Position numbers and translations under genes: made by a program. The notes under the pieces are model-generated. The model was not told the DNA's origin and made no database searches. It saw only the letters and a program-made list of their open reading frames with translations. A DNA stretch of 12,073 nucleotides from Spirochaetaceae bacterium (GTDB lineage: Bacteria > Spirochaetota > Spirochaetia > Treponematales > Breznakiellaceae): the NCBI GenBank assembly GCA_031265635.1, contig JAISCK010000091.1, positions 1 through 12,073 of the forward strand, read 5' to 3'. Each line of letters starts with the position of its first letter. The stretch's first letter is position 1. Below, one piece after another: positions 1-7,646 of this stretch.

Positions 1-1028
1 GGTTCTATTTCCCTGTTGAGAATTTGATGCAGCCCTGTTGAAATAGGCATTTTGAGCTTTAATTTTTCGGCCAGCGTTTTGACATATTTCGCCGCCACTA
101 CTCCCTCGGGAAGATAGCCCAGGGTTCCGATGCGCCCGATAAGGTCTTCAAGATTGGCAAAGGATTTCAGTATGTCCTTTTCGATTATCTCCCTGCCAAA
201 ACGGCGGTTGCGTCCGAAAACAGAGCGGCAGGTTACGTCAAGGTCGCCGACGCCGGAGATGGAGCTAAAGGTTTCGGGGTGAGTCGCCCCCATAGCCATG
301 CCCAGGGTCTGTATCTCGTTGAGCCCCGCGGCAAGGAGCAGGGACTCGGTTCCGTCGCCAAAGATATCCCCGGTTCCGTTTTTCTCCTGGGTCTTGAGGG
401 CGTCCAGTATGCCGAAGGCTATGGCGATGACATTCTTCGCCGCGGCGGCAACCTGCACTCCCCGCACATCAAAAGAAGAAAAAACAAGGAGGTATTTGCT
501 TTTAAGGAGGTCCCTGAAACGTATGGAATTTTTGGCGCTTTCGCTTGCGGCGATGAGACCGGTGATTTTACCCAGCGATACTTCTTCGGCGTGGCTGGGC
601 CCGGCGATATAAACAAGGGCTTTGTTATAGAAGCCGGGAAGATAATCCTCAAGGGTTTCCAGAATGAGCCGGGGGCCCTTGGACGCCGGAAGAAAACCCT
701 TGGTGATGACGGCGATGAGGCTTTCCCCTTCCCGTATTGAAGGAACGGTGGTTATCTCCTTTACCGAATCGAGAAGGTAGAGTGAGGGCGACGCGAGGAT
801 GATAAATTCCTTGCCGCCGGCGGCGGACCGTATATCCGTCGTGGCGTGTATGGAAGGAGGGAGGGGCCTGCCTGCCAGATAGCGGGAATTGATGTGTTGT
901 GTGTTTATTTCCTCTGCCACGGACGCTTCATGGGCCCACAGGTCAACCTCGTTCCCCTTTTCGGCGATGACCTTGGCGACCGCGGTTCCCCAGGCTCCGG
1001 CGCCCAATACTGCTGTTTTTGCGCTCAT
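1..1028 (-). CDS. gpsA: NAD(P)-dependent glycerol-3-phosphate dehydrogenase, 3' end cut by window edge
   Basis: This enzyme reduces dihydroxyacetone phosphate to sn-glycerol-3-phosphate in the cytoplasm, supplying the backbone for phospholipids. About 342 codons are visible and no stop is reached before base 1. Bacterial GpsA is usually about 330-360 residues, so only a short C-terminal piece should be missing. The N-terminal Rossmann nucleotide-binding motif GAGAWGT is at residues 9-15. An ITKGF segment follows, then the catalytic-lysine region AAKNVIAIAFG, the GDGTES segment and the substrate-domain signature GVGDLDVTC followed by GRNRRFG, all in family order. The ATG overlaps the TGA of the upstream peptidase gene (ATGA, 1025-1028). 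An AGAGGT ribosome-binding site lies 6 bases before it, so translation is probably coupled. The identification rests on motifs and is secure. Confidence 0.95.
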   Translation of the reverse strand, partial: MSAKTAVLGAGAWGTAVAKVIAEKGNEVDLWAHEASVAEEINTQHINSRYLAGRPLPPSIHATTDIRSAAGGKEFIILASPSLYLLDSVKEITTVPSIREGESLIAVITKGFLPASKGPRLILETLEDYLPGFYNKALVYIAGPSHAEEVSLGKITGLIAASESAKNSIRFRDLLKSKYLLVFSSFDVRGVQVAAAAKNVIAIAFGILDALKTQEKNGTGDIFGDGTESLLLAAGLNEIQTLGMAMGATHPETFSSISGVGDLDVTCRSVFGRNRRFGREIIEKDILKSFANLEDLIGRIGTLGYLPEGVVAAKYVKTLAEKLKLKMPISTGLHQILNREIE

Positions 1029-2890
1029 ACTTCAACCTCTGTAAAAAAATGGCGGACTTGTCCGTTGACCGCATAACGGGAAAATTCCGCTTCACGCGAC
1101 GCGATAAGCGCTATGCCCTGTTCCCAAAAGGAAGGCTCCTCTATATCAAAACCGGCGAGGCGGGCTGTTTCTTCCGCCGGGGCCCGGCCGGTGGTTCTCA
1201 GTATATCGCGGTAACGCCCGGCAAATCCGGTTCCTTCATTTTTGAACGCGGCGTAGAGGGCCAGGGAAAACAACTGCCCGAAGGCGTAGGGGTAGTTGTA
1301 AAATCCCAGGGCGGCGCTGTAGTAGTGGCTCTTTACCGCCCACATATAGGGATGGAGAAATTTTTCGTCCAGGCCGTCCCCGTAGCTTGCCTTTTGCGCG
1401 TTTGTCATGATGGCGCATAATTCAGACGGGACGAGTTCGCCCCGGTCTCTCCGGGCAAAGACTTCTCTTTCAAAATAGAATCTTGAAAGTATGTCGCAGA
1501 TAACCTGGCAGGAATCTTTGAGGCTGCCTTCAAGGAGGCGTATTCTTTCTGCCTCCCCCGCGCCGCGCAGGGCCGCCTCGAATACTATCGTTTCGGCAAA
1601 GATGCTCGCCGTTTCCGCGAGGGTCATGGGATACTGATTCTGGGTGCGGGGAAGGTCCTTGATGAGTTCGTGATGCCAGGCATGGCCCAGCTCGTGGGCT
1701 GTCGTTGTTACCGAATCAAAGGAACCTTCAAAATTACAGAGTATGCGGGATTCTCCGGCAAGGGGAAAATCCGTACAGTACGCGCCGCCGACTTTTCCCT
1801 TGCGCCTCCGGGCGTCAATCCACGAAAAGGCAAAGGCATGGCGGGCAAAGGTTCCCATGCCCGGATCAAAAGAATCAAAGCACCGGGCTATAAATGCTCC
1901 GCTTTCTTCCCAGGTCCAGCTTTTGATTTCCGGTTCCGCCACGCCTGATACGCCCGGCCCCGCCGGGGCAAAAAGATCGTAAAAGGCAAGGGAATCAAGG
2001 CCCAGCAGTTTGGCCTTGCTTTTAAGGTAACGCCTGAACATGGGAAGGGAACCCTCCATGGCGGAACAGAGGGCGTTAAAAGTTTTGGGCGTTATCCGCG
2101 ACTGGAAGAACGATTTTTCAAGGGGCGACGGCCAGCCCCGCCTTGAGTCAACGGTAAGCGCCCAGCCCTTGATGCCGTTAAGGGCGGCGGCCAGGGGCGC
2201 TTCCGCGGAAGCCCAGGCTTCAAGCTCGGCATGGTAGGCTTTTTCCCGTATGCCCCGGTCAGGATGAAAGGCCAGGTCCCTGAGGGCGCTTACCGTCTTT
2301 GTTTCGCCGGTCTCCTTGTCCCACAGTACGCCCAGCGAGGACGAGAGGGCGTCATGAAGCCGGGACCAGGCATCGGCCCCGGAACGGCAAAGATCGTTTG
2401 CCAGGTCTTCAAGGTCTCCTTCCATTTGGTATCGCGCCTTCTGTATTGCCTCCCGGAGAAAAAAGCCCTGCCCGGCAAGTTTGTTTTCTTCTTCAAGCAG
2501 GGAAAGAATCAGGCTTTCCCTTTCGGCCAGGCGTTTCCTGAAAAGGACCAGCGCCCGGTTAAAGGGGAGGGCCAGGGTTTCCAGGGCGTTGATTTCGTTT
2601 AACGCGCCGGAGTCGCCTGTATCTGTGCTGTACACCGCCTCGGCATAGGAACGAAGGTTTTCCGAAAGGTCGCCGGTTTTTTCGTAGGCCGCTATCAGGG
2701 CGCACAGGACAGGAAGCGCGGCTTCTTTGCCGGAAGGAATTGGTTCTTCGAGAAGGCGGAGAAACTCCCGCGCTTCCTCTCTGAGGCTTTCCTTGTCCCT
2801 GATGTAGGACGCGTCGTCAAAGGAAGGATAAATGGACCTGAGATCCCAGAGGGGCACAGCCCCTGCCTGCTGTTCAGAACCAGGGATCAT
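1025..2890 (-). CDS. pepF: M3 family oligoendopeptidase (PepF-like zinc metallopeptidase)
   Basis: This is a 621-residue zinc metallopeptidase expected to cleave short oligopeptides in the cytoplasm; no signal peptide is visible. The zinc site is HELGH at residues 399-403, inside the longer M3-type HExGHxxH pattern. The third ligand is probably Glu426 in the segment LAETASIFAET. The length matches the usual roughly 600-residue PepF/M3 family. The first 150 residues are rich in helix-forming and charged residues, as in the N-terminal lobe of this family. The ATG at 2890 lies inside the last codons of ndk (17-base overlap) and is preceded by GGGAAGA at a good ribosome-binding distance, which supports this start. 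The TGA overlaps the start of gpsA. Co-transcription with ndk and gpsA is likely. The exact peptide specificity cannot be read from the sequence. Confidence 0.93.
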   Translation of the reverse strand: MIPGSEQQAGAVPLWDLRSIYPSFDDASYIRDKESLREEAREFLRLLEEPIPSGKEAALPVLCALIAAYEKTGDLSENLRSYAEAVYSTDTGDSGALNEINALETLALPFNRALVLFRKRLAERESLILSLLEEENKLAGQGFFLREAIQKARYQMEGDLEDLANDLCRSGADAWSRLHDALSSSLGVLWDKETGETKTVSALRDLAFHPDRGIREKAYHAELEAWASAEAPLAAALNGIKGWALTVDSRRGWPSPLEKSFFQSRITPKTFNALCSAMEGSLPMFRRYLKSKAKLLGLDSLAFYDLFAPAGPGVSGVAEPEIKSWTWEESGAFIARCFDSFDPGMGTFARHAFAFSWIDARRRKGKVGGAYCTDFPLAGESRILCNFEGSFDSVTTTAHELGHAWHHELIKDLPRTQNQYPMTLAETASIFAETIVFEAALRGAGEAERIRLLEGSLKDSCQVICDILSRFYFEREVFARRDRGELVPSELCAIMTNAQKASYGDGLDEKFLHPYMWAVKSHYYSAALGFYNYPYAFGQLFSLALYAAFKNEGTGFAGRYRDILRTTGRAPAEETARLAGFDIEEPSFWEQGIALIASREAEFSRYAVNGQVRHFFTEVEV

Positions 2891-3311
2891 TGCCGTCTTC
2901 CCAGCTTATGATTTCTTCGGGCTTAAAGAACAGGGGGATTTCCCTTGCCGCGCTTTCCGGGGAATCAGAGGCATGAACTATGTTGAGCTCTGTCTGGCGG
3001 GCATAATCGCCCCGCATGGTTCCGGGCCCGGCGCCGCTTGTTGGTCCTATCATGAGGCGTACCATGGCTATGGCGCCGGGTCCTTCAAGGACAAAGGCAA
3101 GTACCGGTCCCGAAACCGTGTACTCAACCAGCCCTTCGTAAAAGTCCTTGCCCTGATGTTCGGCATAGTGGGCTGCGCACAGGGACCTGTCTATGTTCAT
3201 CATTTTAAGAGCCGTTATTTTAAGGCCCTTCCGCTCAAAACGGGTGATAAGTTCTCCCGCGATACGCCGGGGCAGCACCCCCGGTTTCAACATAACAAAA
3301 GTTCTTTCCAT
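2874..3311 (-). CDS. ndk: nucleoside diphosphate kinase
   Basis: This cytoplasmic enzyme transfers the terminal phosphate of ATP to other NDPs through a phosphohistidine intermediate, balancing NTP and dNTP pools. The protein is 145 residues, the normal size. Visible family residues are Lys9 in the opening MLKPG segment, Arg85 and Thr91 in VRLMIGPT, Arg100, Asn110, and the active-site His113 in NIVHASDS. The C-terminal SWEDGNDPWF stretch is a plausible tail. I chose the ATG at 3311 because conserved family sequence starts there. A TTG at 3338 would add nine residues but has no ribosome-binding site and would cross the putative -10 box. The ATG itself also lacks a normal Shine-Dalgarno sequence, which fits a leaderless transcript from the promoter at 3319-3347. 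The gene overlaps the next one, pepF, by 17 bases. Confidence 0.95.
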   Translation of the reverse strand: MERTFVMLKPGVLPRRIAGELITRFERKGLKITALKMMNIDRSLCAAHYAEHQGKDFYEGLVEYTVSGPVLAFVLEGPGAIAMVRLMIGPTSGAGPGTMRGDYARQTELNIVHASDSPESAAREIPLFFKPEEIISWEDGNDPWF

Positions 3312-3318
3312 AAAGAAA

Positions 3319-3347
3319 AGTATACTCCAAAACGGCAATCAGGTGAA
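3319..3347 (-). promoter_or_regulatory. candidate ndk promoter giving a nearly leaderless mRNA
   Basis: On the minus strand a TTCACC box (3342-3347) and a TATACT box (3319-3324) are separated by exactly 17 bases, matching sigma-70-type consensus at 4/6 and 5/6 positions. A start about seven bases beyond the -10 box would fall at about 3312, right next to the ndk ATG at 3311. This agrees with the absence of a Shine-Dalgarno sequence. It is a pattern match only and has no experimental support. Confidence 0.4.
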
Positions 3348-3357
3348 TCGTTTCCGT

Positions 3358-3819
3358 CTAGGGGCTGACTTCTGCCGGGACCCCGTCAAGCAGTTCCCCT
3401 TCGGCGGGGGGCGGATCGTCTTCATCGGGATTCCGGGGTTCCGGGGCGGAATGGAACACTTCCACAAAGGGCTCAATCCCGCTGATCATTTTGGGGACCG
3501 AAAGTATATACATATCATCCCGTATGGGAAGTACAAAGGTCCCGTTAAAATCCGGCGTCCCGTCGCTGAAAGAGATCCTTATCCGGTGATTGGAGCCGGT
3601 TACGGTAAAGCGGTCCCGGTCTCCCCTGAAAAATTCCAGGGGCCAGGACGAATCAACCGATACCTCGATAAGATCAGGCGCCCTGCCAACGCCTTCCGCG
3701 TCCCGGTTATCAACAAGGAGGGTATGGCCCCGGTTGAAAATAAAAATCAGGGCGCCGAGCCCTATCCAGAGGGCCGTGATGGCGGCCCGTATCATCAGCC
3801 TGCGTTTTGCCGGGGTCAT
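3358..3819 (-). CDS. DUF6672 family membrane-anchored protein of the ABC importer operon
   Basis: This is a 153-residue protein of unknown function. The N-terminus is basic (PAKRR) and is followed by one hydrophobic segment at about residues 9-28. The rest is polar, predicted extracytoplasmic and probably beta-rich. It ends in an acidic, proline-rich tail (NPDEDDPPP region). There is no lipobox cysteine, so the segment is more likely an uncleaved anchor. The ATG overlaps the TGA of the upstream permease gene (ATGA, 3816-3819), with GGAGG about ten bases upstream inside the permease gene, so it is probably made together with the transporter. I recall DUF6672 proteins beside such permeases in treponemes, and the family name is from memory. 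A role as an accessory or periplasmic-face subunit is an inference from position only. Confidence 0.75.
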   Translation of the reverse strand: MTPAKRRLMIRAAITALWIGLGALIFIFNRGHTLLVDNRDAEGVGRAPDLIEVSVDSSWPLEFFRGDRDRFTVTGSNHRIRISFSDGTPDFNGTFVLPIRDDMYILSVPKMISGIEPFVEVFHSAPEPRNPDEDDPPPAEGELLDGVPAEVSP

Positions 3820-4931
3820 GCTCCGTTCTCCTCCGTACCGCCCCTGAGTCCAGCCCGGGCGAGTTCCGCGTTTGCCCGTTTGCGCCAGGCGTGGAGTACC
3901 AGGGCCAGGGCTATGATCGCATAACTGAACGCGTCCCTGAAAAATTCGCCTATCTGGGCATCGCCAAAGAGATTGGTTCCCGCCCTGGGGACGACGATAT
4001 ACATAAGGTGAAGAAGTACGGTGCCGATAAAAACATTCGGTATAGTCGCCTTGCTCACCGAAGCGCCGCCTACGAGTATGGCCGCCGCGGCGAAGAAGCC
4101 GGTCTGCTTGTGGGCGTTATAGGTAGCCATGTTCCCCATGTTCTGGAGGAAGATGATCTGCCCTATGCTGGCAAGGACGGTAGAAATGATGATGGCTATG
4201 ATTCTGGTCCTGTCTACGGGAATGCCCGCGGCGTGGGCCACGGCCTGGTTCTGCCCCACGGCCCGCATATCCTGGCCGAGTTTTGTTTTCCTGAACCAGA
4301 CTATAAAGACGCACAGGGCCGCAATGACCAGGTAATTGGCGACAGGCAGGCTTATGCGCCCCAGGTGCAGGGGAAGAAGCCTGTCGAGGGTTTGGCGCAT
4401 AACGTCAAGGTTCAGGGTATTTCGTATGCCGTAGCCCCGGCTCAGGGTAATGTTGAGCGAATGGACCGGAATAATGGGGCCCATGAGGTACATGACTACC
4501 AGTTGGTAAAAGCCGTCCATAAAGAAACCCAGTATGTAGCCCGTAACCATTTCCCTGCCCCTGGCGCGGTTTAATATCTGGCCCGCCAGCGCCCCGAGGC
4601 CCGCCGCTATAGGTATGCCGATAAGGCACGCGAAAATAAGCCCCGGTACGCCGATTATGTTCCAGTCAACGGCAAAGATAAAGCCGATCTGCCCTGCCAT
4701 GGCGCCCAGGACCATGCCGAAGTTGATGCCCATGCCCGCCATGATGGGAAGGAGCAGGCTGAACACCAGAAAGCAGTTTCGGCCTATGCGGGTAAATATC
4801 TCCTGGGTTATGGAGATGAGGGAGAGGCCCGAAATGGGAATTGCCGTCAGGGTAATGACGACAAAGATAACCACGACGGCGTTATCCGCAAGGAAGTGGA
4901 ACAGGTTAAATGTTTTTTTGACCTCTTTCAT
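3816..4931 (-). CDS. ABC importer permease, RbsC/BPD_transp_2 type (second permease of the operon)
   Basis: This 371-residue polytopic inner-membrane protein would form one half of the importer's channel. It has roughly eight to ten hydrophobic segments, beginning at about residues 18-40 and ending near residues 333-347, and a basic C-terminal tail (HAWRKRAN). The cytoplasmic coupling-loop motif of the RbsC/LivH-like family is visible at about residues 222-246 as MRAVGQNQAVAHAAGI. The LVGGASVSKAT segment at about 286-295 has a clear counterpart (LLGGASVNKAS) in the neighbouring permease. The start overlaps the TGA of that permease (ATGA, 4928-4931), with AGGTG six bases upstream. The two permeases are diverged paralogues and probably form a heterodimer, as in NupBC or LsrCD. 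The substrate is unknown. Confidence 0.9.
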   Translation of the reverse strand: MKEVKKTFNLFHFLADNAVVVIFVVITLTAIPISGLSLISITQEIFTRIGRNCFLVFSLLLPIMAGMGINFGMVLGAMAGQIGFIFAVDWNIIGVPGLIFACLIGIPIAAGLGALAGQILNRARGREMVTGYILGFFMDGFYQLVVMYLMGPIIPVHSLNITLSRGYGIRNTLNLDVMRQTLDRLLPLHLGRISLPVANYLVIAALCVFIVWFRKTKLGQDMRAVGQNQAVAHAAGIPVDRTRIIAIIISTVLASIGQIIFLQNMGNMATYNAHKQTGFFAAAAILVGGASVSKATIPNVFIGTVLLHLMYIVVPRAGTNLFGDAQIGEFFRDAFSYAIIALALVLHAWRKRANAELARAGLRGGTEENGA

Positions 4932-5989
4932 TTGGTCACCTTTGTTCTTCGCGTGAGCGCGTAGATAATCATGCCGTTGGATATGAGTATGCGTATAACT
5001 TCAGACATATCGTTTTTAAGCACGCTGTTTATTACCGACGGGGTCATGGCGAGTATGCTCTGGAAAAGAAAGGTTCCCACCACGACATTGAGTATGCTTG
5101 CCTTGTTTACCGACGCGCCGCCGAGCAGTATGGCGGCCACCGCCGGAAAGGCCATGTACAGCGGGGCATTGTAAAGCTGTATAAAGCCAAAGCTCTGCTG
5201 GTAGGTGAGTATGCCTATGGCGCCGAAAATCGTGGACATGACAACGCTGATGGTCCGCATCTTATTTGCCGAGACGCCGCCGGCCCGCGCAAAATCGGGA
5301 TTGGACCCTACGGCGGTAAGGGCAGTTCCGGTACGGCTATGCATAAAAAGCCACATGATAAAAGCCATGAGGACGAAGAACAGTATGCTGCCTGTGGGAA
5401 ATTCAAAATTGGGACCTGCCCTGATGACCAGGAAATTGTTCAGTATCTTTGCCCAGTACTTATCCAGGGTAAAGGTGGTCCTCAGCCCATGGCCGCTGTA
5501 GCCCCAGATCATGGTGGGATTCCGGTAGGGAAGGGTGAGCCACATGATAGCCATAAAGGTTACTATGGAAAACCCCACATACATTGCTATGGTCATTTCT
5601 TCGCCCTTGACCTTGTTAAGGAGGAGGCCGTACAAAAGGCCGAACCCTATGGCAAAGGGCATGCTCAGGGCCACCGCGCCGAAAAAGCCCAGCGCCCCGG
5701 TCAGGTGGAATTCCATAGACAAGGTTGAACCAAGGAGCCCCGCGATGATGCCCACGGGAAGCCCGAAGTTAAGTCCGGCGCCGGCCTGCATCATGGGAAC
5801 TATTGCCAGGACCATGACCCCGTTTTGGCCAAAGCGGACCAGCACATCCTTAAAGGAATTGTCCACCCTGACTCCCACAAAGGGCGCGGCGATAAAGAGG
5901 GCCACAACGAAGAAAAAAATGATAAGCCTTGGCCAGCCAAAATCGGTGATAAATTCCCTTATCTTGGCGTTCATAGTTGTATCACTCAT
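4928..5989 (-). CDS. ABC importer permease, RbsC/BPD_transp_2 type (first permease of the operon)
   Basis: This 353-residue multi-spanning inner-membrane protein is the likely partner of the permease encoded just downstream. Hydrophobic stretches start at about residues 21-40 and recur to about residue 345. The coupling motif TAVGSNPDFARAGGV lies at about residues 225-239, and LLGGASVNKAS at about 288-298. The GLLLNKVKGEEMTIAMYVG segment (about 121-139) matches the position of LNRARGREMVTGYILG in its paralogue. The ATG at 5989 overlaps the ATPase stop (ATGA, 5986-5989), and an AGGGG ribosome-binding site lies seven bases upstream. An in-frame ATG five codons later is possible but has less support. 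Two unlike permeases with one double ATPase is the arrangement of nucleoside (BMP-type) and AI-2 importers. Confidence 0.9.
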   Translation of the reverse strand: MSDTTMNAKIREFITDFGWPRLIIFFFVVALFIAAPFVGVRVDNSFKDVLVRFGQNGVMVLAIVPMMQAGAGLNFGLPVGIIAGLLGSTLSMEFHLTGALGFFGAVALSMPFAIGFGLLYGLLLNKVKGEEMTIAMYVGFSIVTFMAIMWLTLPYRNPTMIWGYSGHGLRTTFTLDKYWAKILNNFLVIRAGPNFEFPTGSILFFVLMAFIMWLFMHSRTGTALTAVGSNPDFARAGGVSANKMRTISVVMSTIFGAIGILTYQQSFGFIQLYNAPLYMAFPAVAAILLGGASVNKASILNVVVGTFLFQSILAMTPSVINSVLKNDMSEVIRILISNGMIIYALTRRTKVTK

Positions 5990-7584
5990 GCTTTTACCCC
6001 TGACATGAGAAGCCCGAATTCGGTTACCGGTGAGCGCGGGCTCAGTATGCCCGCAATACGGCCCTCGTCCACAATGGCGATGCGGCTGCAGATTGAACGG
6101 AGTTCTTCCAGCTCGCTTGAGACCATGACTATGGTGGTTCCCCTGTCACGGTTGTAGTGTTTAAGGACATCAAGGACGATTTTTTTTGCCCCTACGTCTA
6201 TGCCCCGTGTGGGCTCGGAAACAAAAAGGAGCCTGGGATTAAGGGCAAAGGCTTTGGAAAGGCAGACCTTCTGCTGATTCCCCCCCGACAGTTCTTTGGC
6301 GGGTTGCTTGCAGCTCGTACACCGTATTTCAAGTTTGGCGATATATTCGTCGGCCAGTTCCCGCATGGCCTTTTCGTCCCTGAGCCTGAAAAGCCCGCCC
6401 AGGTACGACTTGAGATAGGCGCCGTGGGTCTGCATCGCGCCAAAGGCTATGTTCCAGTCAAGGCTCTCGTCAAGAAGCAGGCCCACACCCCGGCGGTCCT
6501 CGGAAACAAAGGCCATGCCCGCGTCCAGGGCAGCCTTGGGAGACCTGAGGGGAACCGCCCTGCCGTTGAGGACCGCCTTTCCCCCGGCGGCGCAGAGCCC
6601 CATGATGCCGTTGGGGATTCCCAGCTTGCCCTGGCCGGCCAAGCCCCCGATGCCGAAAATTTCACCTTTCTTTACCGAAAACGAAACATCCCGCACGGTT
6701 TCGCCGGGCATATCCACCCACAAATGCTCTATAACCAGGGCGTCTTCCAAAGCCTGCCCCGCCTGAAGTTCCGCGTCATCCGCCGTCTGTTCGGGCGCCT
6801 GGTCCAGTTCCCTGCCGACCATCCAGGAAGCAATATCGGCGACTTTAAGGTTGTCGTTGGCAGCGTCCCTGATGATGCGGCCGTCCCTGAGGACTACAAC
6901 CCGGTCGGCTATCCCGGTTACTTCATGGAGCCTGTGGGAAATAAAGATGATTCCTATGCCCCCGGCGGCAAGGCGCTTGAGGGCCGAAAGCAGTATATCC
7001 GCCTCACTTTCGGTAAGTACGGCGGTAGGTTCGTCAAGCACCAGGAGCTTTACCTCGTCCCGGTCTATTTCCCTGGCTATTTCGGTAAACTGCTTATGCC
7101 CTACGGGCATCTCCGAAACAAGCGTTTCACTGTCTATTTTTACCCCAAGTTTGGCAATGGCCTCCTGGGAACGGGTTTTCATTACATTCCGCCTGAGCGT
7201 GGCAAGGCGGTCGCCGAAAACTTCCACAACCGGGTTTAATTTTGAAGGTTCCCGGTTGAGCATGATATTCTCATAGGCGGTAAAGCCCGGTATAAGGGAA
7301 AATTCCTGGTGAACCATGCCTATCCCCGCGTCCATGGCGTCAAAGGGGCTTTTGAAATAAGCCGGTTTACCCTGTATATACACCTTGCCGCCAAAACCGC
7401 CGGTATCGGCAATAACCGGCATACCGAAAAGTATGTGCATCAGGGTAGTCTTACCCGCTCCGTTTTCCCCGACCAGGCCGAGGATTTCTCCTGCCCTGAG
7501 GGAAAAATTAACGTCTTGAAGCACCGCTGTTCCGTAAAATTCCTTTGATACGCCTTCCAGTTTGAGAAGGGGGGGATCATTCAT
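5986..7584 (-). CDS. ABC importer ATPase with two nucleotide-binding domains (RbsA/MglA/NupA type)
   Basis: This 532-residue cytoplasmic protein would power the importer with two fused ATPase domains. Domain 1 has Walker A GENGAGKTT (39-47), Q-loop Gln93, Walker B LLVLDEP (180-186) and H-loop His217. Its signature motif is degenerate (MPVGHKQ, 159-165, instead of LSGGQ). Domain 2 has a canonical LSGGN signature (432-436), but its Walker A reads GLAGQGKL (Leu321 replaces Ser/Thr), its Walker B has Ser456 before Glu457 and its H-loop position is Ser. One composite ATP site therefore looks competent and the other degenerate, as is common in this subfamily. I chose the ATG at 7584 because GAAGGA lies nine bases upstream; a GTG at 7605 would extend it by seven residues. 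The gene follows the lipoprotein gene after 62 bases that contain a strong hairpin. Confidence 0.94.
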   Translation of the reverse strand: MNDPPLLKLEGVSKEFYGTAVLQDVNFSLRAGEILGLVGENGAGKTTLMHILFGMPVIADTGGFGGKVYIQGKPAYFKSPFDAMDAGIGMVHQEFSLIPGFTAYENIMLNREPSKLNPVVEVFGDRLATLRRNVMKTRSQEAIAKLGVKIDSETLVSEMPVGHKQFTEIAREIDRDEVKLLVLDEPTAVLTESEADILLSALKRLAAGGIGIIFISHRLHEVTGIADRVVVLRDGRIIRDAANDNLKVADIASWMVGRELDQAPEQTADDAELQAGQALEDALVIEHLWVDMPGETVRDVSFSVKKGEIFGIGGLAGQGKLGIPNGIMGLCAAGGKAVLNGRAVPLRSPKAALDAGMAFVSEDRRGVGLLLDESLDWNIAFGAMQTHGAYLKSYLGGLFRLRDEKAMRELADEYIAKLEIRCTSCKQPAKELSGGNQQKVCLSKAFALNPRLLFVSEPTRGIDVGAKKIVLDVLKHYNRDRGTTIVMVSSELEELRSICSRIAIVDEGRIAGILSPRSPVTEFGLLMSGVKA

Positions 7585-7604
7585 ATATGATAGTCCTTCA
7601 ACCA

Positions 7605-7640
7605 CGCGGCAGGGACTGCCCGTCCGGACAGCCCCCCGCG
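7605..7640 (-). promoter_or_regulatory. intercistronic RNA hairpin between binding-protein and ATPase genes
   Basis: Read on the minus strand, CGCGG-GGGG-CTGTCC pairs with GGGCAG-TCCC-CCGCG around a GGAC loop. This gives about 15 base pairs, including two G-U pairs, with a two-base TG bulge. No T-run follows, so it is not a typical intrinsic terminator. It starts a few bases after the lipoprotein stop and ends six bases before the ATPase ribosome-binding site (TCCTTC at 7594-7599 on the plus strand). By analogy with malE-malF-type operons, it may protect the upstream mRNA from 3' exonucleases or lower downstream expression; this role is inferred. Confidence 0.6.
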
Positions 7641-7646
7641 TAAATC

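Noticed and set aside
279..740. Plus-strand open frames opposite gpsA
   Set aside because: The minus strand here encodes a clear GpsA; these frames have no support.
3312..3338. Nine-residue N-terminal extension of ndk from a TTG codon
   Set aside because: Family sequence begins at the ATG at 3311, the TTG has no ribosome-binding site, and the extension would cover the putative -10 box.
3807..4574. Plus-strand open frame of about 255 codons opposite the second permease
   Set aside because: It is a shadow of the permease gene with no family motifs and no sensible gene context on that strand.
6157..7239. Long open frame of about 360 codons on the plus strand opposite the ATPase gene
   Set aside because: It is antisense to a gene with clear ABC motifs; GC-rich codon positions create open antisense frames. 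The protein is low in recognisable motifs and rich in Gly, Pro and Arg.
7585..7605. Seven-residue extension of the ATPase from GTG at 7605
   Set aside because: The ribosome-binding site GAAGGA sits between that GTG and the ATG at 7584, so it serves the ATG.
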